From assembly GCA_039555135.1 (NCBI GenBank), contig CP114179.1, positions 2,790,001 to 2,854,000 on the forward strand: 64,000 nt of DNA, given 5' to 3'. Below the pieces are notes generated by a model, which was not told the origin of the DNA, did no database searches, and was given only the letters and a program-made list of their open reading frames with translations. The translations under genes and the position numbers were made by a program. This document shows, piece by piece, positions 9,452-17,760 of this stretch (position 1 is the first letter of the stretch; each line of letters opens with the position of its first letter). The stretch is from Phycisphaeraceae bacterium D3-23 (lineage in GTDB: Bacteria; Planctomycetota; Phycisphaerae; Phycisphaerales; Phycisphaeraceae).

Positions 9452-10621
9452 TCAAGAGCGGACCCGGGCGATCGCGCGGAACTGGTTGGGCGTCTGTCCC
9501 GCCTCACGCTTGAACGCCCGCGAAAACGTCTCAGGGTAGTCGTATCCGCAGGCCTCACCGATCTGTGTCAAAGGCCAGTCGGTCGACAGGATCAGCTGCT
9601 TGGCCATCTCGACCCGGCAGCGCCGGATCTCCGCCGCCGGCGAACGCCGAAGCTCCGTCTGAAACCGCACCTCAAGCGACCGGCGCGATACGCCGACCGC
9701 GTTGCATAACTGATCCACCCCGAAGCTTCGTCTCAAGTTTGCCCGGATAAAGCCCAGCGCCTTGGCAACCATCTCGTCGGGCACCGCCAGCGTATCGGTC
9801 GAACCCATCGAGATCACCGTATGCGGCGGCACGTGACGCACCGGGTCCGTCGGCTTCTTCCCACGCATCATCTCGTCCAGCAGTGCCGCCGCCTCGTAAC
9901 CGATCCGTGTCGGCGCGGTGTCGATCGACGACAACGTCGGCCGAGACACCATACTCATCAGATCATCCCGCTCGCCACACAACACCGCGACCTCATCGGG
10001 CACGCGCACATCCGCCGCACGGCAAGCCCCCGTAATCCGCAGCCCCTGCACATCCGACCACGTGAACAACCCAATGGGCTTGGGTAGTTTCTTGAGCCAG
10101 TCCAAGAGTGCGCTGTCGAAGCTGCCGCGCCGGGTACGTTGCTCGATCTCATCCGGGATACGGTGGGTCGTATGGCAGTCGAACCCCTGCGCCCGCACGG
10201 TTTTCACAAAGAAGTCGCCTGGCTTGTCGCGGTACCCAGGACGATCCGAAGGGCCGTAGTAAGCGAAATGCCGCAACCCGCAGTCCATGAGGTGCGCCGC
10301 CGCCATCTCGCCGACGATCTGTTCGTTAACCGTGCATTGCGGGATGTCGGGCAGGCCGTGGTCGTAGCACGAGACGTTCACGGCCGGCGCGCCGCTCGCG
10401 ATAATCTCGTCGGCGAGTTCCTCGGAGTTGACGCGCGCGATGATACCGTGGCCGACCCACTCTGGGTGTAACCGTAGCCGTTCCGAGCGGCCGGCCGGCG
10501 CCACGCCCAGCCGCCAGCCGCCGACCTTGCGTGCGTACTGTGCGATGCCCTGGATCAGGCCGCTGCCCCACGAGGTGGAGGTATCGACCAGCAACTCGAT
10601 GTATTTCTCGTTTGGCGTCAT
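9452..10621 (-). CDS. XylR-type transcriptional regulator (sugar-binding domain plus AraC helix-turn-helix)
   Basis: 389-residue regulator. Residues 1-275 resemble the LacI/periplasmic-binding fold (VDTSTSWGSGLIQGIAQYAR, RPTLSSIDTAPTRIGYEAA), and residues about 285-389 form an AraC double helix-turn-helix (VDQLCNAVGVSRRSLEVRF and IGEACGYDYPETFSRAFKRE). This layout is that of XylR, where a pentose acts as effector. It is transcribed away from the phosphonate cluster; the 386-bp gap between them carries an inverted repeat that could be its operator. Its sugar ligand and targets cannot be told from the sequence. Confidence 0.88.
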   Translation of the reverse strand: MTPNEKYIELLVDTSTSWGSGLIQGIAQYARKVGGWRLGVAPAGRSERLRLHPEWVGHGIIARVNSEELADEIIASGAPAVNVSCYDHGLPDIPQCTVNEQIVGEMAAAHLMDCGLRHFAYYGPSDRPGYRDKPGDFFVKTVRAQGFDCHTTHRIPDEIEQRTRRGSFDSALLDWLKKLPKPIGLFTWSDVQGLRITGACRAADVRVPDEVAVLCGERDDLMSMVSRPTLSSIDTAPTRIGYEAAALLDEMMRGKKPTDPVRHVPPHTVISMGSTDTLAVPDEMVAKALGFIRANLRRSFGVDQLCNAVGVSRRSLEVRFQTELRRSPAAEIRRCRVEMAKQLILSTDWPLTQIGEACGYDYPETFSRAFKREAGQTPNQFRAIARVRS

Positions 10622-11007
10622 CGTGTGTCGCGAAACAGGAGTGCGCTATTCGTCAATCGGAGGGCCGGGGTGTTCCGGGTGCTGGGCCGATGTGTTGGCG
10701 ACGCATGGGCCCGACTCTGTACGATAAGAATTCTAGGGTTGGCGGGTGATTCTTCGACAGGGGGTGGTGTTGGCTTTGAATGCGGGTATCTAGACCAACG
10801 GGGACTATAGCCCGGATGGACGATACCGTGTGACGAGAATGGTAACGGATTGCGCACGCCTGTATACGCTTTGCGCAAATAGGCGGTTGGGGCGGTTCCG
10901 ATCCCCGCGCGTCCGACCGGCTCAAGGTACGATTCGGCTCCGCATCGGTTGGTGATCGCCTCCGAATTCGACGCCTGTCGCCCCTCCCAACGCAACGGCT
11001 TTGCTGT
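10622..11007. other. Divergent intergenic region between the XylR-type regulator and the phosphonate cluster
   Basis: 386 bp that must hold the promoters of both divergent genes. I see no coding frame with support. Less GC-rich than its surroundings. The clearest element is an inverted repeat of TTGCGCA and TGCGCAA at 10850-10878. No convincing -35/-10 pair with 16-18 bp spacing was found by eye in either direction. Confidence 0.5.
10850..10879. promoter_or_regulatory. Inverted repeat, candidate operator
   Basis: TTGCGCA at 10850-10856 and its complement TGCGCAA at 10872-10878 are separated by 15 bp (centre contains GTATAC); the right half is itself within the 10-bp palindrome TTTGCGCAAA. 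It sits between divergent regulator and transporter genes, about 130 bp before the transporter start. Binding by the XylR-type protein is only a guess. Confidence 0.35.
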
Positions 11008-12324
11008 ATGAGTCAAACGCCCGACAGTCCGCAGAAGATGTCGGTGCTCGCCGAGTGGATCGACAGTCAGCCGCGCGTCGTGCTCACTATCTACGCGATG
11101 ACCGCCGCGTTCCTTGCGTATATGAGTATGTACGCCTTCCGCAAGCCGTGGTCGGCCGACAAGTATGAAACCCAGGCGGAGATCGCGGTGTTCGGCGTCG
11201 CGTTCGGCTACAAAGTTGTCGCCGCCATCGCGCAGCTTGTCGGCTACATGGGATCGAAGTTCCTCGGGATCAAGTTCGCGTCCGAGGCGTCGATGCGCCA
11301 GCGGGTGCCGATCGTCATCGGACTTATCCTGTTCGCCGAATGCATGCTGCTGGGCTTTGCGCTGACCCCCGCCCCCTACAATATCCTTTTCCTCATCCTC
11401 AATGGCCTCCCGCTGGGCATGGTCTGGTCGATGCTCTTTGGCATCGTCGAAGGCCGGAAGATCACCGAGTTCCTCGCGCTGGGGATGAGTGTCAGCGTGA
11501 TCTTTTCGTCCGCTTGGGTGAAAGACGTCGGCAAATGGACGATCGCCGAGCTTGGGACGGATGTGTTCTGGATGCCGTTCGTCACGGGGCTGCTCTTTAT
11601 CCCCGCGCTGGCGCTATCGATGTTCATGCTCTGGCACGTCCCGCCGCCCACGCCCGAGGACATCGCCGCACGCACCGACCGCGAGCCGATGACGCGGGCC
11701 GAGCGCCGCGCGTTTATCCGCAAGTATCTCGTCGGTATTGTCGCGTTGGTGGTCGGCTACACGATGCTCATGGGCTACCGCAACGTCCGGGACGACTTCA
11801 TGCCCGATATCCTTGCCGACTTGGGCTATGAGGCCGTCAGCTTCGGGTCGATGGAGAATTGGGTCGGACTAGCAGTGATCGCGCTGCTTTGCCTGCTGTG
11901 GTTTTTCAAGAACAACCGCCACGCGGTCTATGCAAACCTCGCGTTTATCACGGTCGGATCACTGCTCGTGGGCGCGACAACGCTGATGGTCAGCCACAAG
12001 CTGCTGGACCCGAAGCTGTTCTACATCCTCAATGGTGTCGGGTTATATATGGCCTTTGTGCCGTACCAGAGCATCTTCATGGACCGCATCCTCGCATCGT
12101 TGCATACTGTCGCGACCGCCAGTTTCCTCATCGCGCTAGGCGATGCCTACGGCTACCTCACAGTTCTGGCGACCTACCTTGGCAGCGAGGTCTACCCCGC
12201 CGTGACCGGCAATACGCTCGACTGGGCACAGCTTCTGGGCGTCGGCGCGTATATCGTCCTTGTCGGCGTACCCCTCTGTGTCGCGGTCATGATCGCCTAC
12301 TTCAACAAGCACCTGAAGAACTAA
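11008..12324 (+). CDS. DUF5690 family multi-pass membrane protein, MFS-like, candidate phosphonate importer
   Basis: 438-residue inner-membrane protein with roughly ten to twelve hydrophobic segments. The N-terminal part (MTAAFLAYMSMYAFRKPWSA) looks like the start of major-facilitator transporters of the organophosphate type, and I recognise the whole as DUF5690, a family without known function. It is the first gene of a plus-strand run with phnA 80 bp downstream, then phnY and phnW. In such a setting uptake of 2-aminoethylphosphonate or phosphonoacetate is the natural job, since no phnCDE or aepP-type importer is present. Family call fairly firm, substrate inferred. Confidence 0.75.
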   Translation: MSQTPDSPQKMSVLAEWIDSQPRVVLTIYAMTAAFLAYMSMYAFRKPWSADKYETQAEIAVFGVAFGYKVVAAIAQLVGYMGSKFLGIKFASEASMRQRVPIVIGLILFAECMLLGFALTPAPYNILFLILNGLPLGMVWSMLFGIVEGRKITEFLALGMSVSVIFSSAWVKDVGKWTIAELGTDVFWMPFVTGLLFIPALALSMFMLWHVPPPTPEDIAARTDREPMTRAERRAFIRKYLVGIVALVVGYTMLMGYRNVRDDFMPDILADLGYEAVSFGSMENWVGLAVIALLCLLWFFKNNRHAVYANLAFITVGSLLVGATTLMVSHKLLDPKLFYILNGVGLYMAFVPYQSIFMDRILASLHTVATASFLIALGDAYGYLTVLATYLGSEVYPAVTGNTLDWAQLLGVGAYIVLVGVPLCVAVMIAYFNKHLKN

Positions 12325-12404
12325 ACGATATACTCCCGCCTCCAAACCCGGGTGCGAGCGTTCGCTTACCGGAAACTCATAAAAGCACGTTAGATTTTCG
12401 ACCT

Positions 12405-13658
12405 ATGCCCACCCCAAGCACCCGATCGTTTTCTGTGAATGGCCGGAGCTACTCTCCTCCGGCGTGCCCGGTGGTTGTCATCTGTATTGATGGCTGTGCG
12501 GACGAGTACCTGAGTGTCTCGATCGCGCGGGGCAAGGCCCCCCACATCGCCAAGCTTGCGGCGGTGGGTTATCGCGGGATGGCGCGGGCGTGTCTGCCGA
12601 CGTTTACGAATGTCAACAACGGCGCGATCGTCACGGGCACACCGCCCAGCGCGACCGGCATCTGCGGCAACTTCTTCCTCGACCCCGAGACGGGCGAAGA
12701 GGTCATGATGAACGATTCAAAGTTTTTGCGCAACGACACGATCCTCGCGGCGGCGGAGCAGGCGGGGCGGAAGGTCGCGTTTGTGACCGCCAAGGACAAG
12801 CTCCGTGAGCTCTACGCGAAGGGGATGCGGCCCGATGGCCTGCACTTTTCCGCAGAAAAAGCGGACGAGGCGAAGCAACGCTGCGGCATCGACATCGAGG
12901 CACTCGTCGGCCCCAGGCCCGACATCTACTCGGGCGACGCGAGTGTCTACACCCTCAAGGCCGGTGTGCGATTGATCGAAGAAGGCCACGCCGACTTCCT
13001 CTACCTCTCGCTGACGGACTATATGCAGCACGCCTACGCCCCGGAGGAGCCCGAGTCGCTGGCGTTCTACGCGGCGCTGGACGGGCAGGTCGGCAGGATG
13101 CTCGGGCTGGGGGCCGTCGTCGCGGCCACGGCCGACCACGGCATGAACGCCAAGTGCGACGGCGACGGGGCCCCGCAGGTGATCTACCTCGAAGACCTGC
13201 TCGAAGCGGAGTTCGGCGAAGGGGTCAAGGTCATCTGCCCGATCACCGACCCGTACGTCGTCCACCACGGCGCGCTGGGCTCGGCGGTGACGGTCCACCT
13301 GCCCGAGAAGATCCTCGCGGAACCAGGGGGTCTGAGGCGTGTCCAGCAATGGGTCCTCGAACGCCCGGGGATTACCGAGGTCGTCGATAAGGCCATCGCC
13401 GTGAAGAAGGTCCAGCTCGCGGCAGACCGGATCGGCGACCTGTACGTCTTCAGCGCCCGCGACGTCGTGATCGGCCGACGGCCCGAGTACCACGACATCT
13501 CCGCGCTCAAGAAGACGCTGCGCAGCCACGGCGGACGCTACGAAGAAATGGTCCCGCTGCTCGTGTCCAGGCCCCTGTCGCCCGCCTACCTGCGCAAGGC
13601 CCAGGGCGACCCCCGGAACTTTGATGTTTTTGACTTCGCGTGTAATGCATCGAACTGA
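12405..13658 (+). CDS. phnA: Phosphonoacetate hydrolase
   Basis: Cleaves the C-P bond of phosphonoacetate to acetate and phosphate; last step of the PhnWYA route. The 417-residue product from ATG 12405 shows the alkaline phosphatase superfamily metal sites: D29 in ICIDG, presumed nucleophile T68 in LPTFTNVNNG, D204 and H208 in SLTDYMQHAY, D243/H244 in ATADHG, and a C-terminal DPYVVHHGALGS histidine. The THG-type spacing and the TFTNVNN motif are those of PhnA rather than of nucleotide pyrophosphatases. No clear Shine-Dalgarno precedes the ATG; the frame is open upstream but reads through the transporter gene. Confidence 0.92.
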   Translation: MPTPSTRSFSVNGRSYSPPACPVVVICIDGCADEYLSVSIARGKAPHIAKLAAVGYRGMARACLPTFTNVNNGAIVTGTPPSATGICGNFFLDPETGEEVMMNDSKFLRNDTILAAAEQAGRKVAFVTAKDKLRELYAKGMRPDGLHFSAEKADEAKQRCGIDIEALVGPRPDIYSGDASVYTLKAGVRLIEEGHADFLYLSLTDYMQHAYAPEEPESLAFYAALDGQVGRMLGLGAVVAATADHGMNAKCDGDGAPQVIYLEDLLEAEFGEGVKVICPITDPYVVHHGALGSAVTVHLPEKILAEPGGLRRVQQWVLERPGITEVVDKAIAVKKVQLAADRIGDLYVFSARDVVIGRRPEYHDISALKKTLRSHGGRYEEMVPLLVSRPLSPAYLRKAQGDPRNFDVFDFACNASN

Positions 13659-13706
13659 ACACAACCCGAAAATGAACGACTTACTCCCGCGTCATGGAGA
13701 AGCAAG

Positions 13707-15164
13707 ATGCCCCCCGGAAACAGCGCCACAACCACACGTCCCCCGACCCTGCCCAGCTACCTCGGCGGTCAAGCGATCGCCGACGGCCCGACGCTCGAAG
13801 TCACCTACCCTTGGGACAACTCCGTCTCGGGCACGGTGGCGATGGTGTCGCAGGCCCAGGCCTTCGCCTGCCTCGAAAACACGCTGGAAAAACAGCGAAC
13901 CGAGGCCCCGCTGACCCGCTACGAACGCCACGAGATCCTCTTGAAGGTCCGGGGCCTGGTCGAGAAGCACGAGGACGCCTTCGCGCACCTGATCCGCAGC
14001 GAGACCGGGCTGTGCATGAAGGAGACGCGCTACGAGGCGGGCCGGGCCAAGGACGTGCTCCAGTTCGCCGCGATGGAGGCCTTGAAAGACGACGGCGAGA
14101 TCTATAGCTGCGACATCTCGCCCCAGGGCAAGGCCCGGAAGATCTTTACATTCAGGAAGCCGCTGCCGGTCGCGTTCGCGATCACGCCGTTCAACCACCC
14201 GCTCAACCAGGTGGCGCACAAGATCGCCCCTGCGGTCGCGGCGGGTGTGCCCATGATGCTCAAGCCCAGCGAGAAGACGCCGCTCTCCGCGATCCGCCTG
14301 TGCGAGTTGTTCTACGAGGCCGGCCTGCCCGAGTGGATGCTCAGCGTCTTCGTCGGCGGGATCGACGATGTCGTCGAGCCGCTGATCAAGGACGAACGCA
14401 TCCCGCTCGTGACCTTCACCGGCGGCACGCGGGTTGGCAAGCACATCGCCTCGATCGCGGGTTACAAAAAACTCTGCCTCGAGCTCGGCGGCAACGCGCC
14501 GCTCATCATCCTGCCGGACGCGGATCTGGACCTGGCCGTGAAACTCGCCTGCGAAGGCAACTTTAGAAACTCGGGCCAACGCTGCACGGCCGTGAAACGA
14601 ACGCTCGTCCACAAAGACATCTACGAAGACTTCCTCACCCGCTTCGTCGACCTCGCCAAGACCTACACCTGCGGCGACCCGGCGGACGACACCACCGTCG
14701 TCGGCACGGTGATCGACGAAGCCGCCGCCACCGTCCTCGAAAACCGCGTGAAACAAGCGGTATCCGACGGCGCGACCGTCCTGCTCGGCGGCAACCGCAA
14801 CGGCGCTCAGATCGAGCCCACCGTCCTGCGCGACGTGCCGCGGGATACCGAGATGGTCGCGACCGAGAGCTTCGGCCCCCTCGCCCCGGTCATCCCCGTC
14901 GACGACCTCGACGACGCGATCGCCTACGCCAACGCCAGCGACTTCGGCCTGTCCAGCGCCGTCGTCACCAACGACATGGCCGCCGCCCTGCGCTGCGTCA
15001 AAGAGATCGACTCGGGCACCACCAACATCAACCAGGTCCCCGGCTACCGCATCGAATGCTCCCCCTTCGGCGGAACCAAAGACTCAGGACTCGGCATCAA
15101 AGAAGGCGTCATCGAAGCCATCAAATTCATGACCCACATCAAAACATTCTCAATGCCTTGGTAG
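13707..15164 (+). CDS. phnY: Phosphonoacetaldehyde dehydrogenase
   Basis: NAD(P)-dependent aldehyde dehydrogenase of 485 residues, expected to oxidise phosphonoacetaldehyde (made by PhnW) to phosphonoacetate (used by PhnA). Seen in the sequence: cofactor-site ITPFNHP and KPSEKTP, FTGGTRVGK, general base E259 in LELGG, and catalytic cysteine C293 in SGQRCTAVKR. A GGAG element precedes the ATG by about ten bases. Placed 48 bp after phnA. The aldehyde dehydrogenase family is certain; the substrate follows from the phnA and phnW neighbours. Confidence 0.9.
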   Translation: MPPGNSATTTRPPTLPSYLGGQAIADGPTLEVTYPWDNSVSGTVAMVSQAQAFACLENTLEKQRTEAPLTRYERHEILLKVRGLVEKHEDAFAHLIRSETGLCMKETRYEAGRAKDVLQFAAMEALKDDGEIYSCDISPQGKARKIFTFRKPLPVAFAITPFNHPLNQVAHKIAPAVAAGVPMMLKPSEKTPLSAIRLCELFYEAGLPEWMLSVFVGGIDDVVEPLIKDERIPLVTFTGGTRVGKHIASIAGYKKLCLELGGNAPLIILPDADLDLAVKLACEGNFRNSGQRCTAVKRTLVHKDIYEDFLTRFVDLAKTYTCGDPADDTTVVGTVIDEAAATVLENRVKQAVSDGATVLLGGNRNGAQIEPTVLRDVPRDTEMVATESFGPLAPVIPVDDLDDAIAYANASDFGLSSAVVTNDMAAALRCVKEIDSGTTNINQVPGYRIECSPFGGTKDSGLGIKEGVIEAIKFMTHIKTFSMPW

Positions 15165-15488
15165 GGACGTAGATGATGGCGCGTTGCGTGTCGTTTTCCT
15201 CTGTCAACACTCGGTGAAGGATTGATGAAACGCGCAGGGTTATCTGTGTTAGTTGTTGTATTCCTCACAAGAGTGATCACATCCTGCGCTTTGTCGACAC
15301 GGAACTGCGCATTATGTCATTTTGATACTACGTATCTTTGCGAGAATGGGCTGAGTCAGAAGGCAATCGTCCTTGATTGGCTTCGTTGGCCGGTCGGAAA
15401 CCGGCTTCGTGTTTGCGCATAATGCAGTTGTTCTATCGATGGGACGTGACATCATGTATGTGTCACCCGACTCTGTCCGTGCCCGGCG
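15165..15488. other. Intergenic region phnY-phnW
   Basis: 324 bp, noticeably less GC-rich than its flanks. No coding frame is convincing. It contains a 6-bp stem hairpin at 15390-15406 (GCCGGT/ACCGGC) and a GTGACA/TGTCAC inverted repeat at 15446-15466 just before phnW, so phnW may have its own regulated promoter instead of relying on read-through. Confidence 0.5.
15446..15466. promoter_or_regulatory. GTGACA-N9-TGTCAC inverted repeat, candidate operator
   Basis: Perfect 6-bp half-sites spaced by nine bases, ending 22 bp before the likely phnW start. Size and position suit a dimeric regulator such as a GntR or LysR protein, but no such regulator gene is adjacent. Confidence 0.35.
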
Positions 15489-16718
15489 GTGACCGGGACT
15501 CTAGCCGCCAAAGGGATTCTTTTGACGCCACAACCCAACGAACCGCACGACCGCGACTTCCCGAGTTCATCGGACCCGAAGCTGTTTACGCCCGGGCCGT
15601 TGACGACCTCGGCCGCGGTGAAGCAGGCGATGGGCCACGACATCGGCGCGTGGGATGCGCCGCTGATCGCGATGGTCAAGGAGATCCGCGACGGCCTGCT
15701 CAAGGCCGCGGAGGTCTCACGCGAGATGGGGTGGGACGTCACGCTGCAGCCGGGCTCGGGCACGTTCGGGGTCGAGAGTATGCTCGGCTCGCTGACGCCG
15801 ACGGATGGCAAGCTGCTGCTGATCGCGAACGGCGCGTACGGCGAGCGGCTCATCAAGATTGCGAAGATGCTCAAGATCGACACTGTCGAGCTGCGCTTCG
15901 CCGAGAATGAGCCTGCCTGCGCCGAAGTGGTTGCGAAGACGCTGGCCGAGCATCCGGACGTCACGGGCGTGGGCCTGATCCACTGCGAGACGACGACGGG
16001 GATGAACAACGATATCGCGGCAGTGGGCAAGGCCGTGAAGCAGGCGGGTAAGACCTACTTCGTCGATGCGATGAGCAGCTTTGGCGCGATGCCGATCGAC
16101 TTTGAGGCAAACGGGATCGATGTGCTCGTGAGCAGCGCGAACAAGTGCATGGAGGGCGTTCCGGGGTTCTCCTTTGTTTTTGCGAAGACGGCGCTGCTTG
16201 AACAGGCCCGTGATGAAAAGTGGGCGCGTAGCCATTCGCTCGACCTCGCCGACCAGTGGCAGGGGCAGCAGACGCACGGCCGGTTCCGCTTCACGCCGCC
16301 CAACCAGGTGCTGTTGGCGTTCCGCCAGGCGATGCGTGAGTTCTTCGCCGAGGGCGGTGTCCCGGCGCGTGAGGCCCGCTACAAAGAAAACTACCAGACG
16401 CTGGTCGACGGCATGGCCGAGTTGGGCTTTGGCGAGTTCCTGGCGCGAGACAAGCAGAGCCACATCATCACGACGTTCCTCTGCCCGGCGGATGACAAGT
16501 ACGACTTTATGACGTTTTACAACAAGCTTTCGGACCGTGGGTTCGTGATCTACCCCGGCAAAGTCACGGGTTCGGACTGCTTCCGCATCGGCAACATCGG
16601 TCGGCTGTACAAACGCGATATGCAGGGGCTGCTCCTGGCGATGGGCGAAGTGATCAAGGAAATGGGCTTCGGCACAACACCGGCGGCCAGCAAAACACGC
16701 GAGGCCGTCGCGGTCTGA
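15489..16718 (+). CDS. phnW: 2-aminoethylphosphonate--pyruvate transaminase
   Basis: PLP enzyme (class V aminotransferase fold) that converts 2-aminoethylphosphonate and pyruvate to phosphonoacetaldehyde and alanine, the entry step of the pathway. The 409-residue product carries LFTPGPLTTS near the N-terminus, PGSGTFGVESML, HCETTTGMNN, the PLP aspartate D193 in FVDAMSSFGA and the Schiff-base lysine K219 in SSANKCMEGVPG. Start is GTG 15489; an in-frame TTG at 15522 with an upstream AAAGGGA is a fair alternative, since family members begin close to the LFTPGP motif. Completes the PhnW-PhnY-PhnA set. Confidence 0.93.
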   Translation: MTGTLAAKGILLTPQPNEPHDRDFPSSSDPKLFTPGPLTTSAAVKQAMGHDIGAWDAPLIAMVKEIRDGLLKAAEVSREMGWDVTLQPGSGTFGVESMLGSLTPTDGKLLLIANGAYGERLIKIAKMLKIDTVELRFAENEPACAEVVAKTLAEHPDVTGVGLIHCETTTGMNNDIAAVGKAVKQAGKTYFVDAMSSFGAMPIDFEANGIDVLVSSANKCMEGVPGFSFVFAKTALLEQARDEKWARSHSLDLADQWQGQQTHGRFRFTPPNQVLLAFRQAMREFFAEGGVPAREARYKENYQTLVDGMAELGFGEFLARDKQSHIITTFLCPADDKYDFMTFYNKLSDRGFVIYPGKVTGSDCFRIGNIGRLYKRDMQGLLLAMGEVIKEMGFGTTPAASKTREAVAV

Positions 16719-16936
16719 CAAACGAAGCAAGCTAACGCGGTTCTGATACTGCGTTCGACGGATGGAAACATACGGCCCTTAGCATCCGGTCGGGCAGAGA
16801 AGTGAACGAGAAGGCCCGGCCGCGTAAGGCCGGTATGCAGACGACACGGTGGGCACGGGCCCGACAACACGTTGACCCTGGTGTGGCGGATGTTCCGCTT
16901 CACCGTTTTCCTAGAACTCCATTTGGAGGAAATCTG

Positions 16937-17632
16937 ATGAAGAGTTTCAGCAAGAGTGCAGCCGTCCTCGCGGGCGGCATGGTGTTTGCCGGTACGGCGA
17001 ACGCGGCGATGATCCTGTCCGAAGACTTCGAGGGCGCGAGCCCGGGTGCATGGTCCAACGGCTTTGGCACCTACGCCACGGCCCTCAACTATTCGGGCGA
17101 TCCGCACACGTCTGTTCCAGGCGGCGGCGCGTTCTACGGCCACCTGATCGGCCTCGATGACGGCGGCGAAACGGCGAGCGGATTCAGCACCTCGCAGACC
17201 ATCGATATCACTGGCGGCGGCTTCCTCAACTTCGATGGCTGGCTGGCTTCTTACACGGCCAACGACGACTACGCCGCGTTCTACGTCGAGTTCTTCTCCG
17301 GTGCTGGCGGATCGGGCGCATCGCTCGGCTTCGCCGACATCGCCGACGGCAGCACCAGCAACGGTGTCGTCTCGACCCCCGCCGGCGCTTGGGACCAGTT
17401 CAACTGGTCGAACTATCAGACCAACGTGGAAGTCCCCGCGACGGCCGCCAGCGTCCTGATCCGCTACGAAGGCCGTGCGACCGATGACAACGGCAACGAT
17501 GCCTACTCGGACAACCTCATCTTCTCGACCGATTCGGCCGCCGTAGGCACGTCGATCCAGCTCGTCCCCGAGCCCGGCTCGCTCGCACTGCTGGGGCTCG
17601 GTGGCCTGGCGCTGCTGCGTCGCCGACGCTAA
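16937..17632 (+). CDS. PEP-CTERM sorting domain protein
   Basis: 231-residue secreted protein, function unknown. ATG 16937 is chosen for the strong GGAGGA 7 bp upstream and the signal peptide that follows (MKSFSKSAAVLAGGMVFAGT). The body is a low-charge, Gly/Asp/Ser-rich beta-type region (SEDFEGASPG at the mature N-terminus resembles cell-surface jelly rolls). The tail is VPEPGSLALLGLGG followed by hydrophobic residues and RRRR. A strong terminator hairpin begins 33 bp after the stop. One of five plus-strand genes with almost the same tail DNA. Confidence 0.85.
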   Translation: MKSFSKSAAVLAGGMVFAGTANAAMILSEDFEGASPGAWSNGFGTYATALNYSGDPHTSVPGGGAFYGHLIGLDDGGETASGFSTSQTIDITGGGFLNFDGWLASYTANDDYAAFYVEFFSGAGGSGASLGFADIADGSTSNGVVSTPAGAWDQFNWSNYQTNVEVPATAASVLIRYEGRATDDNGNDAYSDNLIFSTDSAAVGTSIQLVPEPGSLALLGLGGLALLRRRR

Positions 17633-17665
17633 TGAGCCAGTGAATCCTGTCTCCTACTTCGCGTT

Positions 17666-17696
17666 CCCCGGCGATCTCGCCGGGGGATGCTTTTTT
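17666..17696 (+). terminator. Rho-independent terminator after PEP-CTERM gene
   Basis: Perfect 8-bp stem CCCCGGCG/CGCCGGGG with a 4-base loop, followed after six bases by TTTTTT. Best terminator in the window. Confidence 0.85.
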
Positions 17697-17760
17697 AACG
17701 ACAGCCCCGGTGCCCCAGTCTGTGTTTCCCTTGCGTGCTCGATACCATGGCCGATGACTT

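Noticed and set aside
15222-15422. 66-codon frame in the phnY-phnW gap
   Set aside because: No Shine-Dalgarno and Cys/Leu-rich without a domain; the stretch is better read as regulatory.
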